Of a stretch of 64,000 bases of DNA, positions 51,293 through 61,000 are shown one piece after another (positions within the stretch are counted from its first letter, which is position 1; every line of letters starts with the position of its first letter). The notes beneath the pieces were generated by a model. It was given only the letters and a program-made list of their open reading frames with translations. It was not told where the DNA came from and searched no databases. A program made the translations under genes and the position numbers. The stretch is from Anaerolineae bacterium (GTDB taxonomy: Bacteria > Chloroflexota > Anaerolineae > Promineifilales > Promineifilaceae), in the NCBI GenBank assembly GCA_030425205.1, contig JAUIAP010000029.1, positions 17,011 to 81,010 on the forward strand, read 5' to 3'.

Positions 51293-54200
51293 ATGGTTCA
51301 TCAAACTCACCCCCATTTCGTTTTTCGTAGAGGCTTTCTATTTTTCGCTGCGCTGATCTTTTTCGCCGTCAGCAGTTGGCTGGCCGCGCCGGTTGCATCG
51401 GCCGAAATCCCCGCTGACAAACTCACCCAAGCGTGGCATCTCGCCGCGCATAGCAACACCTACCAGTTTGACACGCACATCGCGCAGACGAGCTATCCGC
51501 TGCCGTCGCTCGGCAACGTCGGTCGCCAGCCGCAGACGGACGACCTCTATCTCAGCGGCAAACGCGACCAAGCCGCTGACCTGCTCGAACTGACGATGTG
51601 GCAACATGCGCGTGGACACATGGCAAGCGGCCTGTCAGTGAAGACGGAAAACGGCCGAACCTATCGACGCAATGCTGTGGGGGAGTGGGAGGAACACCAC
51701 GGTCTGAGTGACTTGTTCGCGCCCGGTGGCGACCCGCTGACGTTCTTGCAGACGGCCGACAATGTGACCGCGCTTGGCATGGATACGCGACAGCTTGGGG
51801 GGCTGACGTTTAACTATGAACTGATCGCCTTTGACCTTGAGACAACCGTCTATGCACAGGCGATGCGGCAACAATTGGAAGCCCAAATGACGCAGTACGG
51901 ACAGTTGCCCGCCGGCATGACGCTGCAAACGCCCGACTTCTATCGGCAGATGACAGGACAGGGACAGCTTTGGCTCGATGAAGATGGCTTGCCACGCCGT
52001 CTTGAGATGACGCTCGACATGCCGCCCCAAGCCAATCAGGGGCGCGTGACCGCCGTGATCGTGACCGATCTGTCTGGGTTTGATCGGGCGCGTTTGGAGC
52101 AATCGGCCGAATCTATCTGGCAATCCCCCGCAACATGGGTGCAGGTGCGCGAAGCGACTATCGTTGAGGCGGCTCAATCGGGTGCTGAATTGGCGGCATG
52201 GCTGTTGGTTGGCGCAGGCGTATGTCTGATCGTGCTGACAAATTGGCGACGGCGCTATTTCTACACCGTGGTCGTTGCCGCGATTATCTTTGTGATGCTG
52301 TTTGAACCGCTGTTCCGCGTGGTGCAGGCGCAGGCGTTCTTTGGAGCGGTACGAGCGGCAGAGCATTCGGCCGAAATCGAGCAGTCAGACAACATAGCCG
52401 AAGCGGAATTACGAACAAAGCTCAATCCCCCTTGGAACCCCAATCAAGACCCGCTTGCAGGCACGCTGCGAGCCAGCAATCTCATCACCGACACAGTCGA
52501 CAGCGACGACGACGGCCTATTCGATCTCGACGAAGCACGTTGGCTCACTTGTGCCCATGCGGGTGCGGTCAACCATTGCGATTGGGTCGTGGACAGCACC
52601 GACTCTGATGGCGACACGCTCAGCGACGGCCTAGAAGTGTATGGATTGGGAACCCATCCCGCCGTTGCCGACACCGACATGGACGGCATTGCAGACGCGG
52701 ATGAAATCTCTGGCTTCACCTATGCGGGACAAACTTGGTATCTCAATCCGCTCGAAGCGGATAGCAACTATGACGGCATCATCGACGGGTTAGAATGTCG
52801 TGCTCGTACACAGTTGGTTTCGGCCGATTACACACCCACCGCCATCTGTCCCGACAGCGATGGCGATGGCTTGCCCGATCTCTTTGACGACGACAACGAT
52901 GATGATGGCGTGCCAGACAGCGAGGATATGTCCCCATTCTCAGCCAGTCCTGACTTCTACGACGAACAAAATCCGCTCGAATTGAGCGTCTCCAATCTGG
53001 CACTCGACAAACCCGTTTTCATCGACTTCCAATTCCGCCCACAAACGGCGACAAACCTCAATTTGTACCACCACGTTCTCGACTGGCCGAGCCAAGACGC
53101 CGACGGTCAAATTCAGCGATTACGCGAGACGACTTGGGCGAATACCGACAATCTCAACCTGCGCAGCAACGCCGCGAATGCTGACAACGGTGACATTCGG
53201 CTCGTTCCCATGCTTGAAATCACGATGCCCTATGCCGCTGGGCATTACGCCAACCTGCCTGTGCAAGATGGCGCACCGGCGACGCGCGTATTGGGCGATC
53301 CTGTTGCCGACTGGCTGGACGACGAGCGGCTGGCGCCAACGGGTATTGAGGTCAGCGACGCGGATTTAGATGCAGGCACGCTTGCCGCCTATGTGCCGCT
53401 CACGCAAGTGACTGACCGCTTCGGCCGACCGCACGCCTTCGGCGCACGCATGGCGTATTGGCCGAGCCAGGGAACGGCGGGGCGTGCTGATTGGGGAGCC
53501 GCGCAAACGGTGCGGATGGTCTGGTTTGTGCAGATGATCACCGATCAATGCCCCAACGGATATGAGGAGGTGCGCGAAGAAGTTGCTGGGGAAATCGCGT
53601 ATTCGTGTGTCGATTCGGTTAGCGGGGCAACCGCCAGCCGCGAAGATGTGTTGACGATTGGACACATCTATCCCGACAGTTGGCAGTTGACGGGCATGAC
53701 GGTCAGCGAAGAACACGACTTTGATATGGCGATCCTGCACGAAGATCCCGCGCTTGACACCGACCTCACATCAGACGATCAGCTGATGGTCGCCAGTTGG
53801 AACTTGAATGCAGGCTTCTTGATCGGCCGAGATTGTGACAGCAAAGACGGCAACGGCAGCTGTCAAGGCGACGGCAACCGTGATGTGACGGTCGAGAATT
53901 TGGCCTCGTCGGTCGCAAGTTGGTTTACGAGCGATTATTACATCGAAGTGGACACCTTTCTCGATTATGAACACGGGGGCTATATGGCCTACGTCATCGG
54001 CACAGAGGTGGAGCCGCTACTTTCGGCCGAATTTGGCGCACACACCGACACGATTCCCACCCTAATGTATGCGATGGATCACACTCGCCGCGAACTGAAT
54101 CTCGACAATCTGGCAAATAACAGTGGCGCAGGCCTAATCACCATCGACGGCGATGCGCTTCACCTTGATCTATCGCCAGCCGACGTCGTTGTGCAGGGTG

Positions 54201-57200
54201 AGTCGTCGCTGAGTTGGACACCCTATCAGTTTGTGGACGGCGCGTGGCGGGCGGCCGAGATCAATGCCTATCTAACCCAACTCGATGTGCGACTCCAGCG
54301 AGAGGTGTTCTTTCAATCGGCCGATAGTAGCCATGCGGCGGCCGAAGAGGCCGACTATCGACGGGCATGGGTGCAGGCCTATTACGCCGCACTCTGGCAG
54401 GGATTGACCGCATGGACTGAACTAGCGGGTCAACCACTAAACGCGCGTGCGGACAATGCGCGGCTGCCCGATACCGTCTACGACCCCCTCTTTCCACCCG
54501 GCACCAGCTTCGGGGCGACGCTGCTTGCGTTAGCCTTTTTCGATATCGTATTTTTCAGCAACCCGCAACTGCCGCTCACTCAACTTTCCTTTGGGTGGAT
54601 CAATTCAAACGTCGCCTTGGTCGGATTTATCATGATCGTCGCCGTGACCTTTGTCGGTCTCGCCCTGCTCTTTAGCGGCAATGAGAAGCTGATACGGACG
54701 GGTGAAATCATCCTGGCCGCAGTGACATTGGTGGTCGGTTCGATCTATGCTATCAACGCCCTGATCGCGCTGTTCAGAGCGGCACAAGGAGCCGCATCCG
54801 CCGCCAACAGCGCAGCCAGTTACCAAGCGATTGGTGCCGTGGGCTTGCTCATCGCGCTCGCCTTGATTTGGGTCTTGTTTCTTGTCAATGTGCTTGAGAA
54901 GGAGATGAGCCAGTTGGCGATCAACATCGCTCTATCGCTCGCCGTTGCATCGACGATTTACCTGCTCGTCCTCTTTGCGTTGAGCATCGTCAGCTTTGGT
55001 ATTATCGGTATTTTGCTATCGCTGGTTGACGCAATTTTTGTCTTGCTCGACAAAAAAGGGCCGTCCGATTACATTATTGAGACCATTGCAAGCAGCCTGT
55101 TTGACATCGATCTGTCGGTCACTAATTTAGATTCGGCCGATCGTCTCGACATCCAACTGCACAACGTCGGCTTCCAAGATTTGCGACAGGGGTTCCGCGA
55201 AACAAACAGCTTGCTGGTGACGATGGGGATTACCAACAGCATCAAATACCACCGTGATTTACACAACCAAGAAGATAAAGTCGCCAAGCGCAACGTCTTC
55301 ACCTACACGCTCCAACTAGGCCAAGAAACGTTTGAGAGCGATCTCGACTACTGGGACAGCACGGCCACCGACCAGTGGACACCGCAAAGTGGTCGCAAGC
55401 TGCGAACGAATTTTGAGCACACGCTAGTCGTTCCATTGGCTGATGTCGGCGCGGGACTCAATCAACCGCTCGGACTCAACTACACCGAATCGTTTCTCTC
55501 TGGCGCAAATACCTGCTGGAAAATTCCGACACAACATGGAACGGTAGATATTTGTCGCTGGAAGCGGTTCCGCGACGCAATTCACTATCCGCTCTCATCG
55601 ATGCTCGTCTTTGATATTTTTCCAGCGACCGTCGCTGAGTTTGCCCGCATGGACTGGTCGCATTCGTCGAGCGACGCGCCACCTCTGCCCCGACAAGTCG
55701 ATTTGGATGCCGACGGCGTGAGTGACCTGTATGGGAGTGATCCGAGCAGCGTCTATGACAGCGACGGTGATGGGCTTGGGGACGGGTACGAGATCGCCAA
55801 CGGCTACGATCCCCGTCTGCCAGATTCCGACTATGACGGCCTGAACGATAAGTATGAATTACGAATTGGCACAAATCCGTTGCTGCAAGACACCGATGGC
55901 GATGGGTTGAATGACCGTATCGAAGCGGTCGATGGCTGGACGACGCTGGTCAACGGCACCCAACCTCTGCGCGTCTGGTCTGATCCGTTCCGTGCCGATT
56001 CAGATGGCGACGGGCTGGATGACCTGCAAGAGTTTGTCTTTGCCTTCAACCCATGGACTGAAACTGACCCATCGATTATCACCGAGCTAGTCAAGTTCCG
56101 CGACTTAGGCGTGGTCGAAGATGGCGCACCGCAGCTCTTCCTGCGCTTTGAAGATAGCACCGCCACGACTGCGTTTCAGGATGGATCTGGCAACGGTCGC
56201 CATGCCATCTGCGCGGGTGCGACCTGTCCAACTGTTCACACGCTGGGGCGGTATGGGCAAGCCACCCTGTTTGATGGGACGGATGATTTTCTCAGCACGG
56301 ATTCTGTGCTCGATCCGAGCACGGGCAGCTTCACAGCAGCCAGTTGGTTCTACGTGACTGACACCGACAACGCGCCTATCTTGTTATCGCAGTTGGACGG
56401 TAGCGGAATCGGCCGAACATGGCTCGGCCTCCACACAGATGGCACGCTCAGCTCGTATCTAGGCAACAGCTATCTGACGGGCATCACGTCAGTCACGACA
56501 AACCAATGGCATCACGCCGCCGTCACCTACGATGGCGCAACATTGCGGCTCTATCTCAATGGCGTGCTGGAAAATGCAGCGATACGGACAGTGGAATCGG
56601 CCGATGGCGCAATGCGGATCGGGCGACACAAATCGCTGACCGACCGCTTTTTCACAGGGCGGCTCGATGATGTTGTGATTGTGGATAAGGTGTTTTCGGC
56701 CGATGCCATCGCCAACCTGATGGCTGGGCGTATCAATCCCAACGACGATCTGCTCGCCCCCAACGCGCAACTGACCTATCAGGCGAGCGTAACCAACACA
56801 TCCGCGCTAACGGCGACTGGCTTTCTCATTGCCGAAAACAGCTATGCCGATCCAGCGGTGCGCTACCCAACCGCCGCCTATGGGTTTGAACCCGACCAGC
56901 GGTTACGCCACTTTGCCAACGATGCGGACGACGGCAACGACATGGTCTGCGTAGACGACGGCAGTTGCCCCGCCGTGATCAACAGCGTCCGCGAGGAAGG
57001 GTTGTGGTTTAACGGCAGCACCCACACCATGCGCGTGCCCGCCATGTCCGCAAGAACAAATGGCGAGCAATTCAATCTCTCCTTCTGGGTCAATCTCAAT
57101 GCCTACCCCGCTGCTGGTGAGCGCATGATGTTGTTCGATACAGATAGCGATGAGTCGGGCGCAATCGACATTTACGTGAACAGCGACGGCAACGTTGTGG

Positions 57201-58042
57201 TTGATATTGCGGGTCATCCCAACGGACCGAGTGTGGACAGCCGTGTTCTCAACCTCAACAACAATCACATTTCGCTCAACGGTCACTTCAATCTGTTTAT
57301 CAACGGCAGTTCGCAATATCTAAATCTATGGCCGAGCGCATCTGCACCAGACGCCTACCAGATCGGGCCCGGTACGCTGGGCAACAGCGGCGACGGCAGC
57401 CATCCGTTGCATGGTCAAATTGACGAGTTCGTTTTCTACGACGACTTCAGAGAAAACGCTCAAGTCGGCTTAACGATGGGTGGCAACTACAACGGGCATT
57501 TGTCGCTCTATCGTTTCCGCGCCGACACGATCACGCTTGGCTATGACAATTTGGCGAATGACGTGCGTGCGGCGACCTGCCCAAGCGACGATGCTTGTCC
57601 CGCCAAGAACAGCGGCAAGTACGGCAACGGCATTTTGCTTGACGGCGTGGATGACTATTTCTTACTCGATACGCCCATTGACCCAGCCGTTGAGCCATTT
57701 ACGGCGGCTCTGTGGTTCAAGACGACTGGTTACAGCAACGCGCCCATCCTTTTGCAACAAGCGGATGGTGGCGGAATCGGCCGAACATGGCTCGGCATCA
57801 CGGCCAATGGCAACCTATACAGCTTTCTGGGCGGCAGCACACTAAACGGGACAACCAGCGTGCAGACCGATACATGGCATCACGCCGCCGTTGTCTATGA
57901 CGGGGCAACCCTGCGCCTCAATCTATCTCGATGGCGTCGAAGAAGCGAGTTCTGTGCGGACGCTGGAAGCGAGCGACGGCGAGATGGAACTCGGACGACA
58001 CAAATCGTTTGCCGACCGTTATTTCATGGGCAGCTTGGATGA
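51293..58042 (+). CDS. Giant surface protein, 5' part (frameshifted)
   Basis: This is the first 2249 residues of what should be a roughly 3800-residue protein. It has a signal peptide, then a soluble domain to about 295, two membrane helices (about 297-343), and calcium-binding thrombospondin-3 repeats (DSDDDGL, DSDGDGLPD; about 400-550). A large extracellular part and a cluster of about six membrane helices (about 1070-1255) follow. A second thrombospondin-3 block (1470-1590) leads into LamG/concanavalin-like domains from about 1610. In the third LamG domain, ATCTATCT at 57921-57928 is a 4-bp tandem duplication that shifts the frame; the 35 residues after it are non-homologous. The natural continuation is the next ORF. 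Confidence 0.85.
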   Translation: MVHQTHPHFVFRRGFLFFAALIFFAVSSWLAAPVASAEIPADKLTQAWHLAAHSNTYQFDTHIAQTSYPLPSLGNVGRQPQTDDLYLSGKRDQAADLLELTMWQHARGHMASGLSVKTENGRTYRRNAVGEWEEHHGLSDLFAPGGDPLTFLQTADNVTALGMDTRQLGGLTFNYELIAFDLETTVYAQAMRQQLEAQMTQYGQLPAGMTLQTPDFYRQMTGQGQLWLDEDGLPRRLEMTLDMPPQANQGRVTAVIVTDLSGFDRARLEQSAESIWQSPATWVQVREATIVEAAQSGAELAAWLLVGAGVCLIVLTNWRRRYFYTVVVAAIIFVMLFEPLFRVVQAQAFFGAVRAAEHSAEIEQSDNIAEAELRTKLNPPWNPNQDPLAGTLRASNLITDTVDSDDDGLFDLDEARWLTCAHAGAVNHCDWVVDSTDSDGDTLSDGLEVYGLGTHPAVADTDMDGIADADEISGFTYAGQTWYLNPLEADSNYDGIIDGLECRARTQLVSADYTPTAICPDSDGDGLPDLFDDDNDDDGVPDSEDMSPFSASPDFYDEQNPLELSVSNLALDKPVFIDFQFRPQTATNLNLYHHVLDWPSQDADGQIQRLRETTWANTDNLNLRSNAANADNGDIRLVPMLEITMPYAAGHYANLPVQDGAPATRVLGDPVADWLDDERLAPTGIEVSDADLDAGTLAAYVPLTQVTDRFGRPHAFGARMAYWPSQGTAGRADWGAAQTVRMVWFVQMITDQCPNGYEEVREEVAGEIAYSCVDSVSGATASREDVLTIGHIYPDSWQLTGMTVSEEHDFDMAILHEDPALDTDLTSDDQLMVASWNLNAGFLIGRDCDSKDGNGSCQGDGNRDVTVENLASSVASWFTSDYYIEVDTFLDYEHGGYMAYVIGTEVEPLLSAEFGAHTDTIPTLMYAMDHTRRELNLDNLANNSGAGLITIDGDALHLDLSPADVVVQGESSLSWTPYQFVDGAWRAAEINAYLTQLDVRLQREVFFQSADSSHAAAEEADYRRAWVQAYYAALWQGLTAWTELAGQPLNARADNARLPDTVYDPLFPPGTSFGATLLALAFFDIVFFSNPQLPLTQLSFGWINSNVALVGFIMIVAVTFVGLALLFSGNEKLIRTGEIILAAVTLVVGSIYAINALIALFRAAQGAASAANSAASYQAIGAVGLLIALALIWVLFLVNVLEKEMSQLAINIALSLAVASTIYLLVLFALSIVSFGIIGILLSLVDAIFVLLDKKGPSDYIIETIASSLFDIDLSVTNLDSADRLDIQLHNVGFQDLRQGFRETNSLLVTMGITNSIKYHRDLHNQEDKVAKRNVFTYTLQLGQETFESDLDYWDSTATDQWTPQSGRKLRTNFEHTLVVPLADVGAGLNQPLGLNYTESFLSGANTCWKIPTQHGTVDICRWKRFRDAIHYPLSSMLVFDIFPATVAEFARMDWSHSSSDAPPLPRQVDLDADGVSDLYGSDPSSVYDSDGDGLGDGYEIANGYDPRLPDSDYDGLNDKYELRIGTNPLLQDTDGDGLNDRIEAVDGWTTLVNGTQPLRVWSDPFRADSDGDGLDDLQEFVFAFNPWTETDPSIITELVKFRDLGVVEDGAPQLFLRFEDSTATTAFQDGSGNGRHAICAGATCPTVHTLGRYGQATLFDGTDDFLSTDSVLDPSTGSFTAASWFYVTDTDNAPILLSQLDGSGIGRTWLGLHTDGTLSSYLGNSYLTGITSVTTNQWHHAAVTYDGATLRLYLNGVLENAAIRTVESADGAMRIGRHKSLTDRFFTGRLDDVVIVDKVFSADAIANLMAGRINPNDDLLAPNAQLTYQASVTNTSALTATGFLIAENSYADPAVRYPTAAYGFEPDQRLRHFANDADDGNDMVCVDDGSCPAVINSVREEGLWFNGSTHTMRVPAMSARTNGEQFNLSFWVNLNAYPAAGERMMLFDTDSDESGAIDIYVNSDGNVVVDIAGHPNGPSVDSRVLNLNNNHISLNGHFNLFINGSSQYLNLWPSASAPDAYQIGPGTLGNSGDGSHPLHGQIDEFVFYDDFRENAQVGLTMGGNYNGHLSLYRFRADTITLGYDNLANDVRAATCPSDDACPAKNSGKYGNGILLDGVDDYFLLDTPIDPAVEPFTAALWFKTTGYSNAPILLQQADGGGIGRTWLGITANGNLYSFLGGSTLNGTTSVQTDTWHHAAVVYDGATLRLNLSRWRRRSEFCADAGSERRRDGTRTTQIVCRPLFHGQLG

Positions 58043-61000
58043 GTTGATGATTGTGCCAACGACGGTTTCGGCCGAACAGCTACAACCCCTCATGCACAGT
58101 TCATGGCCGATGATCGACGTGTCTGCACCGTTTGTGCCTTACTCGGCAGCACCGCAATCGACACAGTTGGTCAGCGGCGCGACGGCCGTCAACTCGTTCG
58201 CCACAACCAGCCAGCACCGCTTTGATCAGGAGATAGAAGCAGCCCTGGAACTGCAAGCGGCGTTAACTTACCCTGTGGTCGATCCGCATGCGTCCGACTT
58301 AGAGATTTTTATTCCGTTTGAAGATGGGCCGGGCAGCATGGTCATCGACAACTTAATCAACTATCCAAATGCAACGAGCTATATCGACCGCGAAGCACAC
58401 TGTCTGCTAGCGACGACCTGCCCCACGCTCGGCTTGCGTGGTCAGGTGGACCGCGCCGCCTACTTCGACGGCCACGACGATTATCTCTATCTCGATACAC
58501 GGGAGTTGGGGAGCGACGGGCCAAGTGACATTCGGACGATCGCCGCATGGGTCAATGCTGAGCGCGGCACGCTTCTCGATCTGCGTTTTGGCAGCACATC
58601 CCACTGGATGACGCTTGACATGAACCAATTCGAGCTGTTTTTTGCCAACACGCGCCACACCGTCAACTTTGAATTGCCGCGCAATGAGTGGTTCCATCTT
58701 GCACTAACCATTGACAACAGCGATGTCGTGCGTGTTTACGTCAACGGGGCTGAGGTTGCCAGCGGTTCGGCCGATTTAATCTCAGATTGGGAAGGCGCAT
58801 GGGGTTACATCGGCAGCTCTCGTTACGGGCATAAGCATCTGCAAGGCTATTTGGATGATCTTCGCGTCTACAGCGTGCCGTTATCGACCACCGCTGTCGA
58901 TAACCTCTACCAAACCTCTGCCCCGTTAATGCGCTTTGAGTTCGATGAAGACGACAATGCGACACGATTCACCGATAACTCGATCCACGAAGCCATCGGC
59001 GTGCCGCGTATGGCGCAGTGCCGCACGCTGACGATTGACGCGCTGACGGTCAACAGCCTGTCTGACGCTCCTGCAACCCTCTTTCTCGAAATAGATGAGA
59101 CGCGATTACTCGCCATGCCAGATCTGACGGCGGGGAGCACGCCCGATGTCGCAGGTCTTGCGACCGTTTTCTGCGGGACACAAACGCTTGCGGTGCAAAC
59201 TGTGCTTGATGGGGTGGAGAATGAATTGGGAACTGTGTCGCTCAATGCCGATAATGCGGGTAATGACAGCCAGACGTTTAGTCAGGGCGAGGATGCGATC
59301 ACGGTTGCATGGTCAATTTCGGCCGAAACCATCCACCAACCCAGCCCCGCACCCGGCACACAGGGCCGCATCGCTAACGGCGCACTCTTCGACGGCAAGA
59401 GCTACATTCGAGTCGATAACGCCACCGCTCCCAACGCGCTAACCAACAACTTCACCATTATGGCGTGGGTTCGTCCCGAAATTGTCGGTGGTACAAATAT
59501 CCAGCGCATCATTGCAGCGGGGATCGACAACTCAACTGACGGCTACAGCTTTGCGATTGAAGACGGCAAGTTGATGTTCCACGCGCAGGGAGTCGCCAAG
59601 TACCTGAGCGATGTTGCGCTCGCACCAGACCGCTGGCAGCATATTGCGGTCGTGTTTGACAGTGACAATGATGCGCACTTCTATCTGGACGGGCAGCATA
59701 AACAGACGCTCAACGGGACAGCCCCCGTCAACATCAACACCGATGATCCGCTATTTATCGGCGCACGCATCAACAACAGCGGTAATTTAGTACAGGCCTA
59801 TCGCGGCATGATCGACGAATTAGCCGTTTATGGTCGCGGCTTGACGCAAGCGGAGATGTTTGGCCTCTATCTGCGCGAACTGCGCTGGTATCGTGACACC
59901 GCCAGCACGCTGTTAACCATCGACAGTGATGCACCATCGATCGCACTGTTGAGTGATGCAGTTTATCGGCCGAATGGCCTGATCCAACTCGTCGTCACCA
60001 CCAGTGACGTAACCTCAGACGTGACCCTGCTCGACTTTGGACTGAAAGCACCCAGCGACGGCGCGTTTACATGGCAGGGCGCAACCCCATGTGCCGACAG
60101 CGGCGGCGGGGCGTGGTGTCCAACATTTGACAGCGGTGAACTCGGTGGCGAAGGTCAGTACGACGTGCAGTTCCGTGCGGTTGACGCAGTTGGCAACGAG
60201 ACGTTAAGTTCGATCTACACGCTCTATGTAGACGCTACACCCCCTGTGGCCGCTGGCAGCTACAGTGGTCAGTGGCTACAACCAACCAGCGAAGACCTCG
60301 ACGAAATGCGCTGGACGTTCTCGCTATCGGGCACGCTGAGTGACCCCAATCTCGCAACGTCTCCCGGCATCGCGGGCAGCGGCATCGCCACTGACACGCT
60401 CAAAATCGAACTGATCAACAACTTAAATGGACGCTATGCAGACGGTCTCCAATCCGCCGCGCAAAACGGCTCAACGTGGTCAATCGACTACGAAATGCGT
60501 GGCATTCGGCCGCAGGGTGTCTACACGATCGTCGCGTCGCTGGCCGATCAGGTAGGCAACACGGCCACCATTCCCATCGGCACGATCAAGCTGGACGAGC
60601 GACCGCCAACCGTCGATTTGAACAGTTGGGAGATGCCGACAAGCGTTATCACAGAGCCGATCACGATTGCGGGTACGGCGCACGATGTGGCAGATTGGAG
60701 CGACGAAATTGTGGCGCACCACTTTGAAGAAGCGTCAGGCGCGACCATTTTCTATAACGCCGCGAACTCACACTACTATACGCCCACCCACAGCACTTGC
60801 ACGACCTGCCCAACAGCGGGACAGACGGGGCGGTTTGGCCGTGGCGTTCAGTTTGATGGCGTGGATGACCGCATCGACTTGTCATTAACACGCGACCCAG
60901 CGGCACAGCCGTTTACCGTATCGATCTGGTTTAACCTCGCCAATTTGGATAGCACGCGCACGATTTTGCAGCAGTTAGACGGCAACGGGATGGGACGCAC

